Shown piece by piece: positions 54,581-63,118 of a DNA stretch of 64,000 nt. The first letter of the stretch is position 1, and each line of letters begins with the position of its first letter. The position numbers were made by a program, and so were the translations under genes. Source of the stretch: Crossiella cryophila. GTDB taxonomy: Bacteria; Actinomycetota; Actinomycetes; Mycobacteriales; Pseudonocardiaceae. A model generated the notes under the pieces. The model was given only the letters and a program-made list of their open reading frames with translations. It was not told the origin of the DNA and did not search any database. The stretch covers positions 2,542,001 to 2,606,000 of the forward strand of contig NZ_JACHMH010000001.1 in NCBI RefSeq assembly GCF_014204915.1. The letters are read 5' to 3'.

Positions 54581-55936
54581 GTGATCCTTCGTTCCGTGTC
54601 CGGTCTGCTCGCGCTGGCGCTGCTCGCGCCGGTGACGCCGGCCGTCGCCGCCACCGCGGACTGCGCGCCCGCGGCCTTCACCTACACCGTGCTGTTCGGC
54701 CCGCACACCCCGCGGGCCACCGTCGAACGGCAGCTCACCACGCACTGCGGCACGCCAGTGCACTACTACCCGGAGATCGGCGTGGCCGTGGCCAGTGCCG
54801 ATGCCGATTTCGACCGCCGGATCGGGGTGGACCGGGCCTTCAGCGCGGCCAAGGCCCGCGGCCCGGCCGCCGAGGCCGCCGCGCCGGCCGTGACCGAGGC
54901 GCCGGACCGCACCGGCGAGCAGTGGGACATGCGGATGCTGCGCACCGCGCAGGCGCACACCGTGACCACCGGCAGCCGGGACGTGGTGGTCGGCGTGCTG
55001 GACACCGGGGTGGACGCCAAGCACCCGGAACTGGCCGGGGCACTCGACCCGGCGCTGTCCGCGGGCTGCGAGACCGGCAGGCCGGACACCGATCCGGCGG
55101 CCTGGGGACCCAAGCACGGGCACGGCACCGGGGTCGCGGGCGTGCTCGCCGCGGCCGCGGACGGCAAGGGCATCACCGGGGTGGCGCCCGGGGTGCGGAT
55201 CGCCTCGGTGCAGCTCATGCGGCCGGACGGCTACATGGACCCGGAGGGCGTGGTGTGCGGGTTCATGTGGGCGGCCAAGCACCGGTTCACCCTGACCAAC
55301 GGCAGCTGGTCCAGCGGCCCGTGGGCCTTCCTGTGCTCGGACCGGCCGGGTGAGCAGGTGGCGATCGAGGCGATCACCAGGGCGGTCCGGCACGCCACCG
55401 GGCGCGGGGTGCTGCACGTGGCCTCGGCGGGCAACTTCGCCGCCGACCTGACCGACCCGAAGACCGACCCGCTGCGGCCGCCGGGCAACACCATCGACAA
55501 AAACTGCCGGCTGCTGCCCAACCAACTGCCCGAGGTGGTCACCGTGTCCGCGGTCGGCTATGGCCGTTCGCTGTCCAGTTACAGCGACTACGGCGCCGGG
55601 GTCGTGCACGTGACCGCTCCCGGCGGCGACCGCGCCCAGGTGCCGCCCGCGGGTGAGGGGCCCGCGATGCCGCTGTCCACCACCCCGGACGGCGGGTACG
55701 GCTCCTTCGGCGGCACCTCGGCCGCCGCACCCAAGGTCGCCGGCGTGCTGGCGCTGCTGGCCAGCAAGTACGGCAAGTTGCCGCCCAAGGCGCTCAAGGA
55801 ACTGCTGCTGCGCACCGGGGTCCAGCCGCTGGCCTGCCCGGCCGGGGACGCCCGCTGCACCACGGACAAGCAGGGACGCACCAGCTTCTACGGCTACGGG
55901 CTGGTTGACGCGGCCAAGGCGGTGCGGGCCGGATGA
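54581..55936 (+). CDS. Secreted subtilisin-like serine protease (S8)
   Basis: Exported protease of 451 residues. The Sec signal peptide is at 1-23 (ALALLAPVTPAVAA), followed by a propeptide-like region to about 105. The S8 catalytic domain has Asp141 in VGVLDTGVD, His181 in GHGTGVAG and Ser380 in GGTSAAAPKVAG. Cysteine pairs suggest disulfides. Unlike ESX mycosins there is no C-terminal membrane helix, so it should be released. The next gene overlaps its stop by four bases, and both products are secreted serine proteases, an operon that may form a small cascade. Confidence 0.92.
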   Translation: MILRSVSGLLALALLAPVTPAVAATADCAPAAFTYTVLFGPHTPRATVERQLTTHCGTPVHYYPEIGVAVASADADFDRRIGVDRAFSAAKARGPAAEAAAPAVTEAPDRTGEQWDMRMLRTAQAHTVTTGSRDVVVGVLDTGVDAKHPELAGALDPALSAGCETGRPDTDPAAWGPKHGHGTGVAGVLAAAADGKGITGVAPGVRIASVQLMRPDGYMDPEGVVCGFMWAAKHRFTLTNGSWSSGPWAFLCSDRPGEQVAIEAITRAVRHATGRGVLHVASAGNFAADLTDPKTDPLRPPGNTIDKNCRLLPNQLPEVVTVSAVGYGRSLSSYSDYGAGVVHVTAPGGDRAQVPPAGEGPAMPLSTTPDGGYGSFGGTSAAAPKVAGVLALLASKYGKLPPKALKELLLRTGVQPLACPAGDARCTTDKQGRTSFYGYGLVDAAKAVRAG

Positions 55937-56691
55937 GGTGGTCGCTGGCGGGCGCGGTGCTGGTGCTGCTGGCGGTGCCCGCCAGCGTGGCCGTCGCGGA
56001 TGGCGCGGGCGGCTATCCACCCAGGCCGCCGAAGCCGCCGGTCGCGGTGGCCTTCGACGGGCGGCCCGCGGTGGGCGCGCTGTTCGCCGCTGGCGGGGCC
56101 GGACCGCATTTCTGCACCGCGACCGTGATCACCAGTCCAGGGCGGAACCTGCTGATCACCGCCGCGCACTGCATGTTCGAGAACGAGACCGGGCCACCGC
56201 GGCGGGACGTGGCCTTCGTGCCCGGCTACCGGGACGGCCACCGGCCGCACGGCACCTGGCCGGTGCGGGAGGTGGTGGTGAGCCCGCAGTGGCGGGAGCG
56301 GGCCGATCCGGACCACGACGTGGCCGTGCTGGTGCTCGACCCCGGCATCGAGGACCGGACCGGGGCGCACCGGCTGCTCCTGGACACCCGGCGGGACCAG
56401 GTGGTCGAGGTGCCCGGCTACCCGGTCCGGAACGAGCGCCCGGTGACCTGCCGGAACTGGACCGCCGAGTTCAGCCCGGCCCAGCGCGGGTTCGACTGTC
56501 GCGGCTACCTGATCGGCACCAGCGGCGGGCCCTGGCTCACCGCGCGCGGCGAGGTGCTCGGCGTGGTCGGCGGCTACCAGTTCGGCGGGGACGAGATCCT
56601 GCACAACTACAGCCCGTACTTCGGCGCCCAGGTCCGGACGCTGTACGAGCGGGCCCAGCAGGTCAGGCCGACGGCAGGTGCCGGCCGATGA
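55933..56691 (+). CDS. Secreted trypsin-like serine protease (S1)
   Basis: Exported protease of 252 residues with signal peptide 1-22 (AGAVLVLLAVPASVAVA). The chymotrypsin-fold triad is visible: His79 in LITAAHC, Asp129 in PDHDVAVL and Ser197 in IGTSGGPW. Cysteines at CTATV/AAHC and CRNW/FDCRG could form the usual disulfides. The ATG overlaps the stop of the S8 gene (ATGA). The 3' end overlaps the convergent esterase gene by 29 bases. Resembles the V8/glutamyl-endopeptidase branch more than classical trypsin; specificity is not decided. Confidence 0.9.
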   Translation: MRWSLAGAVLVLLAVPASVAVADGAGGYPPRPPKPPVAVAFDGRPAVGALFAAGGAGPHFCTATVITSPGRNLLITAAHCMFENETGPPRRDVAFVPGYRDGHRPHGTWPVREVVVSPQWRERADPDHDVAVLVLDPGIEDRTGAHRLLLDTRRDQVVEVPGYPVRNERPVTCRNWTAEFSPAQRGFDCRGYLIGTSGGPWLTARGEVLGVVGGYQFGGDEILHNYSPYFGAQVRTLYERAQQVRPTAGAGR

Positions 56692-57580
56692 AGCGGACCA
56701 TGTCCGGGCTGACCCGGTCGAAGTAGGTGCTGTCGTGGCGGCCCGGTCCGGTGGAGCCCACCAGCGGCCGGGCCTGCCGGATGAACTGGCGGCTGCCGTC
56801 GATGAAGCTGTCCTCGGTGCCGCACCACAGGCCGACCCTGGCCGAGCCGAGCTTGTCGATGTGCCGCAACGGGTTCATCGACTCCCACTCGGCGTTGTCC
56901 CGGAACGCCTTGCGCTTGTTCATCTCCGGCCAGTTGGTGATCAGCGCGGGCGAGATGGCCGCGACCGCGCGCACCGGACGGCCACGTTCCTGGCGGCGGC
57001 GGGTGTAGAGCAGCGAACCGAAGCCGCCCATGGAGATGCCCGCCACCGCGAACGGCAGGCCGTCGCCACCGCCGAGACCGCGTTCGGCCAGCCAGCCGGG
57101 CAGATCGTCCAGCAGCATGCCCATCGGGTTGTCCCCCGGCTGGGCGTGCCAGTAGTTGTTGCCGCCACCGTCGACCGCGACGAAGGCGAACGGCGGCACC
57201 TGGCCACGGGCGACCGCGGCGGCCAGTGCGGAGGGCAGTGCCCCCGGCGCCGCGTTGCGCGCGGTGCCGAAGCGGCCGTGCAGCAGCAGGCAGACCGGCA
57301 GACCGCTGCGATCGGCCTGCGGTGCCATGGTCACCAGGTCGACCTCGCGGTTGCGGTGCGCGGAGAAGACCCGCTCGACCCGCACCGTGCCGCCGCCCGG
57401 CCGGGTGGTCGCACCGGTTCCGGCGGTCCCCAGCGTGCGCAGCACACTCGGATCGACCTGGCCCAGCTCGTCCTGGTGACTCAGCGTGGCGCCGAATCCG
57501 GCGACCGCGGCAGCCCCGGCCAGTGCCCCCCACAGCACCGTGCGCCGGGAGACGAGCCCCCTGGCTTTGTGTTCGTGCAT
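56663..57580 (-). CDS. Tat-exported alpha/beta hydrolase (esterase, antigen 85/feruloyl esterase-like)
   Basis: Protein of about 305 residues. A twin-arginine signal SRRTVLWGALAGAAAVAG at 11-28 is followed by an esterase-D/antigen-85-type hydrolase domain: VCLLLHGRFG near 95, nucleophile Ser in AVAGISMGGFGSL and HDSTYFDRVSP containing the C-terminal His. It is predicted to act outside the membrane on acyl esters. An alternative GTG three codons upstream (57587-57589) is equally possible. Convergent with, and overlapping, the S1 protease gene. Confidence 0.85.
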   Translation of the reverse strand: MHEHKARGLVSRRTVLWGALAGAAAVAGFGATLSHQDELGQVDPSVLRTLGTAGTGATTRPGGGTVRVERVFSAHRNREVDLVTMAPQADRSGLPVCLLLHGRFGTARNAAPGALPSALAAAVARGQVPPFAFVAVDGGGNNYWHAQPGDNPMGMLLDDLPGWLAERGLGGGDGLPFAVAGISMGGFGSLLYTRRRQERGRPVRAVAAISPALITNWPEMNKRKAFRDNAEWESMNPLRHIDKLGSARVGLWCGTEDSFIDGSRQFIRQARPLVGSTGPGRHDSTYFDRVSPDMVRFIGRHLPSA

Positions 57581-57708
57581 CCCCTGCACACCCCCTCACA
57601 GAGAGAAACCGTCCACTGCTCCGTTTGTGTTACATGGCAGACGCCATTTTCGGTCGGTTGGTTCGCCACAGGTGGGGGTGATTCAGGACACACTGTCACG
57701 GAATGTGA

Positions 57709-58887
57709 CTAGATAACCGCGTTCCGCCGGAGGTTGTTGATCTCTTCTGGGTGATAGCCGAGCCAGTCAAGTACCAGATCGTTGTGTTGACCCAGGTCCG
57801 GCACCGGTGCTGGGGCCCAGGCGGAGCCCGAATCGTCCACCGGCGGGCGCAGCATCCGGACCGCCGTGCCACCCGGCATCGGCACCTCCGCCCAGCGATC
57901 CCGGACCGCCAGCTGGGGGTGCTCGGCGAGGTCGAGCACGGTGCGGGTGCGCGCGGCGGGCACGTCGGCGGCGTCCAGGGCGGCCAGCAGTTCGGCCGCG
58001 GTGGTGCGGTCGAAGGCGGGCTGTAACTCCGCGTGCAGCTCGGCCCGGCGTTCGACCCGGCCCGCGACGGTGCGGAACCGCGGGTCCTCGGCCAGGTCCG
58101 GCTGCCCGGCGACCTCGCACAGCCGCCGCCACTGGCCCTCGTTCTGCACCGCCAGGTGCACGCTGTCGCCGTCCCCGCAGCGGAACGGCCCGTACGGCGC
58201 GATGCTCGCGTGGTGCGCCCCGGTGCGCGGCGGGACCACACCGGTGCCGGTGGCGTAGAGCATCGGCTGGTGCATCCACTCGGCCAGGGCCTCCAGCAGG
58301 GTCAGCCGCAGGGTGGCGCCCTCGCCGGTGCGGGCCTGGCGCAGCAGCGCGGCCAGCACCGCGGCGTGCAACTGGACCCCGGCGGCGATATCGGCCACCG
58401 AGATCCCGGCCCGCCCGGTGACCGCGCCCTCGCCGGTCAGGTCGATCAGCCCGGCCTCGGACTGGATCAGCGCGTCGTAGGCCTTGCGGGCCGCGTAGGG
58501 ACCTTCCCCGCCGTAGCCGGACAGCTCACCGGCGATCAGGCCGGGGCGGCGCTCGCGCAGGGTGTCCGCGTCCAGGTCGAGGCGGCGGGCCGCGGCGGGG
58601 GAGAGGTTGCACAGCACCACGTCCACCCGGTCGAGCAGCCGGTCCAGCACGGCCCGCCCGTCCGGGTGCTTGAGGTCCAGGGTGAGGGACTCCTTGCCCA
58701 GGTTGACCCAGGCGAAGTAGCTGGACACCGGACCGCAGGCGGTGTCGTAGCCGCGGGCGAAGTCCCCGGTCCCCGGCCGTTCGACCTTGATCACCCGGGC
58801 GCCGAGGTCGGCCAGCAGGCGGGTGGCATAGGGCACGGCGACGGCCTGCTCGAGCGCGAGCACGGTGGTTCCCTCAAGTGGCTGCAC
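57709..58887 (-). CDS. Class III (CaiB/BaiF) CoA-transferase
   Basis: Cytoplasmic family III CoA-transferase of 392 residues. VLALEQAVAVPYATRLLADLG and VIKVERPGTGDFARG at the N-terminus, catalytic Asp138 in ARKAYDALIQSEAG, and LTGEGAVTGRAGISVADIAAG near 149-169 define the family. It moves CoA between carboxylates by an acyl-aspartyl intermediate. The adjacent FdhD and oxalate/formate-type antiporter make formyl-CoA:oxalate transfer one possibility, but the sequence is not specific enough and no oxalyl-CoA decarboxylase is in view. 19 bases separate it from the upstream fdhD. Confidence 0.88.
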   Translation of the reverse strand: MQPLEGTTVLALEQAVAVPYATRLLADLGARVIKVERPGTGDFARGYDTACGPVSSYFAWVNLGKESLTLDLKHPDGRAVLDRLLDRVDVVLCNLSPAAARRLDLDADTLRERRPGLIAGELSGYGGEGPYAARKAYDALIQSEAGLIDLTGEGAVTGRAGISVADIAAGVQLHAAVLAALLRQARTGEGATLRLTLLEALAEWMHQPMLYATGTGVVPPRTGAHHASIAPYGPFRCGDGDSVHLAVQNEGQWRRLCEVAGQPDLAEDPRFRTVAGRVERRAELHAELQPAFDRTTAAELLAALDAADVPAARTRTVLDLAEHPQLAVRDRWAEVPMPGGTAVRMLRPPVDDSGSAWAPAPVPDLGQHNDLVLDWLGYHPEEINNLRRNAVI

Positions 58888-58906
58888 CGGCCCAGTCTCG
58901 CCGGTG

Positions 58907-59737
58907 CTACTCCGGCAGGACGATGCGCTCCGCCCCGGTGTAGACGTTCATCGACTCCCCGCGCAGGAAGCCGATCAGGGTGATGCCCTGTTCGGCGGCC
59001 AGCTCCACCGCCAGCGAGGAGGGCGCGGACACCGCGGCCAGCATCGGCAGCCCGGCCATCGCGGCCTTCTGCACCAGCTCGAAGGAGGCCCGGCCGGAGA
59101 CCATCAGCACGTGCCCGCCCAGTGGCACCCGGCCGGCCAGCAGTGCCCAGCCGAGCACCTTGTCCACCGCGTTGTGCCGACCGACGTCCTCCCGCACCAC
59201 CAGCAGCTCACCGTCCATTGTGGCCAGTCCGGCCGCGTGCAGGCCGCCGGTGGCCTCGAAGACCCGCTGCGCGGCACGCAGGGAGTCGGGCAGGCCGGTG
59301 AGCACCTCCGGGGTGATCCGGGACTCGTCGGCGGCGGGGGAGAAGCGGGTCTTGAGCTTGACCGCGTCCAGCGCGGCCTTGCCGCACACGCCGCAGGAGG
59401 AGGTGGTGTAGAAGTTGCGCTCCACGCCGACATCCGGCGGGGGCACGTCCTCGGCCAGTGCCACGTCGAGCACGTTGTAGGTGTTGCGGCCCTCGTCGTC
59501 GGTGCCGTCGCAGTAGCGCGCGGTGCGCACGTCCGGCGCGCCGCCGATGACCCCCTCGGTGAGCAGGAAGCCGTGCGCCAGCTCGACATCGTGCCCTGGC
59601 GTGCGCATGGTCACCGCCAGCGCGCGACCGTTGACCCGCAGTTCGAGTGGCTCCTCGACGGCGAGCGCGTCCGGCCTGCGCACCACTCCCTTCGGCGAGA
59701 TCCGGAGCACTGGACGACGTGCTGTCACCCGTCCCAT
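58907..59737 (-). CDS. fdhD: Formate dehydrogenase accessory sulfurtransferase FdhD
   Basis: Protein of 276 residues that transfers sulfur to the molybdenum cofactor of formate dehydrogenases. The essential cysteine pair lies in [13 protein letters not shown] (Cys115, Cys118). Further conserved regions are [11 protein letters not shown] near 54-64, [12 protein letters not shown] near 187 and [13 protein letters not shown] near 212. Its client is most likely the FdhF/YdeP-type oxidoreductase at the right edge of the window. It is divergent from the OFA antiporter with a 91-base spacer, so a shared regulatory region is plausible. Confidence 0.95.
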   Translation of the reverse strand: MGRVTARRPVLRISPKGVVRRPDALAVEEPLELRVNGRALAVTMRTPGHDVELAHGFLLTEGVIGGAPDVRTARYCDGTDDEGRNTYNVLDVALAEDVPPPDVGVERNFYTTSSCGVCGKAALDAVKLKTRFSPAADESRITPEVLTGLPDSLRAAQRVFEATGGLHAAGLATMDGELLVVREDVGRHNAVDKVLGWALLAGRVPLGGHVLMVSGRASFELVQKAAMAGLPMLAAVSAPSSLAVELAAEQGITLIGFLRGESMNVYTGAERIVLPE

Positions 59738-59828
59738 CCGAGGACCTCCAAACCCTGTACAACCTGGGACACAGAGCCTAGGTTGCGCACTTAGGTTGTC
59801 ACTTCAACTATATGCCTGGAGGTGCGCT

Positions 59829-61193
59829 GTGGCGCTCGGCTTCCTGGACCGCTCCCGGGTGGTCGCGCCGCCCGGCTGGAGCCGCTGGCTGATCCCGCCT
59901 GCCGCGCTGTCGGTGCACCTGGCGATCGGTCAGGCCTACGCCTGGAGCGTGTTCAAGTCGCCGCTGGAAGGCGCGTTGTCGCTGTCGGGCACCGCGAGCG
60001 CGCTGCCGTTCCAGCTCGGCATCGTGATGCTCGGGCTCTCCGCGGCCTTCGGCGGCACCCTGGTGGAGCGTAACGGTCCGCGCTGGGCCATGTTCGTCTC
60101 CACCGTCTGCTTCTCCTCCGGCTTCCTGATCGCCGCCCTCGGCGTGGCCACCCGGCAGTACTGGCTGGTGGTGCTCGGCTACGGCGGCATCGGCGGGATC
60201 GGGCTCGGCATCGGCTACATCTCCCCGGTGTCCACCCTGATCAAGTGGTTCCCGGACCGGCCGGGCATGGCCACCGGGATCGCCATCATGGGCTTCGGCG
60301 GCGGCGCGCTGATCGCCTCGCCCTGGTCGGCGGCCATGCTGGACGGCTTCGGCAAGGACGTCACCGGCATCGCGCAGACCTTCATCACGCACGGCCTGGT
60401 CTACGCGGTGTTCATGTCCGTTGGCGTGCTGCTGGTGCGGGTGCCGGCGCCGGACTGGAAACCCAAGGGCTGGACGCCGAAACCGGCCGCGGCAGGCGGC
60501 ATGATCACCACCGCCCAGGTCTCGGCCAACAACGCCATCCGCACCCCGCAGTTCTGGCTGCTCTGGGTGGTGCTGTGCTTCAACGTGACCGCGGGCATCG
60601 GCATCCTGGAGAAGGCCGCGCCGATGATCAGGGACTTCTTCGCCAACTCCGCGCTGCCGGTCAGCGCGGCCTCGGCCGCCGGGTTCGTCGCGCTGCTCTC
60701 GCTGACCAACATGATCGGCCGGTTCGTCTGGTCCTCCACCTCGGACCTGGTGGGGCGCAAGAACATCTACCGGCTCTACCTCGGCGTCGGCGGGCTGCTC
60801 TACCTGGCCATCGCACTGGCCGGGGACGTCTCCACGCCGCTGTTCGTGGTGTGCGCCATGGTGATCCTGTCCTTCTACGGCGGCGGTTTCGCCACCATCC
60901 CGGCCTACCTGAAGGACCTTTTCGGCACCTACCAGGTCGGCGCCATCCACGGCCGCCTGCTCACCGCCTGGTCGCTGGCCGGGGTGCTCGGGCCGCTGAT
61001 CATCAACGCCATCGCGGACGCGCAGAAGGCCGCCGGCAAGTCCGGTCCGGCGCTCTACACCACCTCGCTCTACATCGTGATCGGCCTGCTGGTGATCGGC
61101 TTCATCGCCAACGAGCTGGTCCGGCCGGTGCACCCGAGGTTCCACGAACCACAGCGGCCGGTGGCCGCGCCGAGCAAGGCGGAGGCGGTCTGA
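59829..61193 (+). CDS. OFA-family MFS transporter (oxalate/formate antiporter type)
   Basis: Inner-membrane carrier of 454 residues with 12 predicted helices. The conserved AIGQAYAWSVFKSPLEGAL near 36-54, RNGPRWAMF loop near 79 and GLGIGYISPVSTLIKWFPDR near 122-141 mark the OFA branch of the major facilitator superfamily, which exchanges or imports oxalate, formate and similar small acids. The GTG at 59829 follows GGAGG. The next, 37-residue gene overlaps its stop (TGATG). Substrate identity is inferred from family and from the neighbouring formate genes. Confidence 0.9.
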   Translation: MALGFLDRSRVVAPPGWSRWLIPPAALSVHLAIGQAYAWSVFKSPLEGALSLSGTASALPFQLGIVMLGLSAAFGGTLVERNGPRWAMFVSTVCFSSGFLIAALGVATRQYWLVVLGYGGIGGIGLGIGYISPVSTLIKWFPDRPGMATGIAIMGFGGGALIASPWSAAMLDGFGKDVTGIAQTFITHGLVYAVFMSVGVLLVRVPAPDWKPKGWTPKPAAAGGMITTAQVSANNAIRTPQFWLLWVVLCFNVTAGIGILEKAAPMIRDFFANSALPVSAASAAGFVALLSLTNMIGRFVWSSTSDLVGRKNIYRLYLGVGGLLYLAIALAGDVSTPLFVVCAMVILSFYGGGFATIPAYLKDLFGTYQVGAIHGRLLTAWSLAGVLGPLIINAIADAQKAAGKSGPALYTTSLYIVIGLLVIGFIANELVRPVHPRFHEPQRPVAAPSKAEAV

Positions 61194-61306
61194 TGAACCC
61201 GCGGTACAAGCCGGTCATGGCCTTCGCCTGGCTGTGGGTCGGGCTGCCCTTCGGTTACGGGCTCTTCGAGCTGGTGCGCAAGGTGACCCAGCTGTTCACC
61301 GGCTGA
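61193..61306 (+). CDS. MFS transporter small subunit (37 residues)
   Basis: Tiny gene overlapping the transporter stop by one base and reading MNPRYKPVMAFAWLWVGLPF then a short tail ending KVTQLFTG. The core is a single membrane helix at about 7-25. Small proteins of this kind downstream of OFA transporters are known in actinobacteria and are annotated as MFS transporter small subunits (recalled). Translational coupling implies one-to-one production with the carrier. Confidence 0.8.
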   Translation: MNPRYKPVMAFAWLWVGLPFGYGLFELVRKVTQLFTG

Positions 61307-61366
61307 GAGCGCGGTTGTCGGTGAGGCGGGACACACTGGGTGCCCACCTCACGGAAGGAACCGACC

Positions 61367-62119
61367 ATGCCGGAGCGGGACGGCTACACCGCGGGCACGC
61401 CGAGCTGGGTTGACGTGTCCACGCCGGATCTGGACGCGGCCAAGGAGTTCTACACCGGGCTCTTCGGCTGGAGCTACACCCCTGGCGAGGAGAAGTACGG
61501 CTACTACGTCAACGCGTTGCTGCGCGGGCGGATCGTGGCCGGGCTGGGCCCGGCACAGCCGGACGCGCCGCCGATGTGGGGCACCTACCTGCACACCGAG
61601 GACGCCGAGGGCGTGGTGGCGCGGGCACGTTCGGCAGGCGGCACGGTGGTGGTGGAGCCGATGACGGTCGGCTCCTTCGGCACCATGGCCATCGCGCTGG
61701 ACCCGGCGGGCGCGCTGATCGGCTTCTGGCAGCCCGACGAGCACCACGGCGCCGGACTGGTCAACGAGCACGGCACGCTGGTCTGGAACGAGCTGCGCAC
61801 CACCGCGGTGGCGGCGGCGAAGTCCTTCTACGGCAACCTCTTCGACTACGGCTACAGCGAGGTGCGGGGCGCGCCGGAGTACCCGGTGTTCGAGCTGGCC
61901 GGGCAGCAGGTGGCCAGCGCCGAGCCGGTGCACCGGGAGGAGGAACGCCCGCACTGGCTGGTCTACTTCGGAACGTCCGATGTGGAGGCCACCGTGGCCG
62001 CCGCGCGCGAGCTGGGCGGCGCCGTGGTCGAGGAGATCACCGAGACCGCCTACGGCCGGATCGCGGTGCTGGCCGACCCGTGGGGCGCCGTGTTCGCCGT
62101 GCTGCACCTGGGGGAATGA
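61367..62119 (+). CDS. VOC family (glyoxalase/bleomycin resistance fold) two-domain protein
   Basis: Protein of 250 residues with two vicinal-oxygen-chelate modules: 9-125 (GTPSWVDVSTPDLDAAKEFYTGLFGW to LIGFWQPDEHHG) and 130-250 (LVWNELRTTAVAAAKSFYGNLF to VFAVLHLGE). Both keep the alpha-beta-beta-beta pattern, with FYTGLFGW/FYGNLFDY as the first-helix signature. Similar proteins include CFP-30B/Rv0577-type mycobacterial proteins. The ATG at 61367 follows GGAAGGA; the upstream ATG in the same frame is less well placed. Substrate unknown. Confidence 0.87.
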   Translation: MPERDGYTAGTPSWVDVSTPDLDAAKEFYTGLFGWSYTPGEEKYGYYVNALLRGRIVAGLGPAQPDAPPMWGTYLHTEDAEGVVARARSAGGTVVVEPMTVGSFGTMAIALDPAGALIGFWQPDEHHGAGLVNEHGTLVWNELRTTAVAAAKSFYGNLFDYGYSEVRGAPEYPVFELAGQQVASAEPVHREEERPHWLVYFGTSDVEATVAAARELGGAVVEEITETAYGRIAVLADPWGAVFAVLHLGE

Positions 62120-62210
62120 GTTTCGCCGGGACCGGGAGTGATCGAATTGTCGCTCCCGGCACCCAGGCGTGTCCGCGACCCGATAGCCTCCCGCACGGGA
62201 GGGGGCGGAC

Positions 62211-62492
62211 ATGAACGGATTCGGGCTCAACCAGGACGAGCTGCGCGCGCTGGCCCAGCGGTTGTCCTTGGCCACCAAGGACATCGAGGCCACTCGCAAG
62301 AGCTGGGACGCGGGCACCAGGGACGGCGCGACCTTCGCGACCACCGACGCCGGCAAGTCCCACCTGGCCTTCCAACAACACCTCTTCGACACCCTGCGCC
62401 TGCGGGTGCGTGCCTTCGACACGCTGACCGGCCAGGCCAGGGACAGCCTGCAGGGCTATGCCAGCGCCGATGACAAGCAGGGCCTGCGATGA
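62211..62492 (+). CDS. WXG100-like small helical protein (ESX-related candidate)
   Basis: Protein of 93 residues in two helices (ELRALAQRLSLATKDIEATR; HLAFQQHLFDTLRLRVRAFD) around a Ser-Trp-Asp turn (KSWDAG near 30). It has the size and hairpin form of WXG100/ESAT-6-like proteins with a degenerate WxG. It overlaps the next gene by four bases, so they are translated together. No ESX core genes are nearby in the window. Confidence 0.65.
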   Translation: MNGFGLNQDELRALAQRLSLATKDIEATRKSWDAGTRDGATFATTDAGKSHLAFQQHLFDTLRLRVRAFDTLTGQARDSLQGYASADDKQGLR

Positions 62493-63115
62493 GCCGCGGT
62501 GACAGCCAGGACCTGGCCCTGCGCGCCACCCGGCTGACCAACCTGGCCGGGACGCTCACCGTCGGCACCATCGAGGACAGCATCCGGATGGCCATGACCC
62601 AGCTCGGCCCGCTCACCGGCGACGCGGACCGGCTGGCCGACCTGGCCGGGGCCTACCGGGCGGCGGCCACCGAGCTGCGGGACACCGGCGCGGAACTGCT
62701 CGCCGAGTACGCCGACAACCAGCCCTGGCAAGGGAAAGCGGCCGCCGAGGCGGCCACGGTGATCTCGGCCGAGGGCAGGCGGCTCGGCGAGGACGCGGAG
62801 ATCCTGGGCGCCACGGCGGCGTTACTGGCCGGGCACGCGGAGCGGTTCGCCCAGGCCCGGCGGGAACACGAGGAACTGCACCAGCGCCTGGTCGACCTGG
62901 GCCACAAGGTCAGCCTGCTGCTGCCGGTGCTGGCCCTGGACCCGGGCAGCGCACTGGCCTTCACCGGCTTGGTCTCCGACGCGCTGACCGACTCGGCCGC
63001 GCTGCTGGACGCGGTGCGCTCGGACGCGGACGGGCTCGCGGATGGCCTGCGGCGCATGCAGGACGGCGGTGTGGCCGCGGCCAGGGAACTGACCGCGACC
63101 ACCGCCGCGCGGTAG
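62489..63115 (+). CDS. WXG100-superfamily-like helical protein
   Basis: Protein of 208 residues. Helices flank a WQG turn in ADNQPWQGKAAAEAA near 74-88, followed by more helices (EHEELHQRLVDLGHKVSLLL) and a hydrophobic segment around 135-165. The WQG turn and ATELRDTGAEL context resemble longer WXG/DUF-type ESX substrates of Pseudonocardiales. Its start overlaps the 93-residue partner (ATGA). Probably forms a pair with it; secretion is inferred only. Confidence 0.65.
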   Translation: MSRGDSQDLALRATRLTNLAGTLTVGTIEDSIRMAMTQLGPLTGDADRLADLAGAYRAAATELRDTGAELLAEYADNQPWQGKAAAEAATVISAEGRRLGEDAEILGATAALLAGHAERFAQARREHEELHQRLVDLGHKVSLLLPVLALDPGSALAFTGLVSDALTDSAALLDAVRSDADGLADGLRRMQDGGVAAARELTATTAAR

Positions 63116-63118
63116 CGC

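Noticed and set aside
54581-55936. Annotation of the S8 protease as an ESX mycosin
   Set aside because: No C-terminal membrane helix and no ESX core genes nearby; a released subtilisin-like protease fits better.
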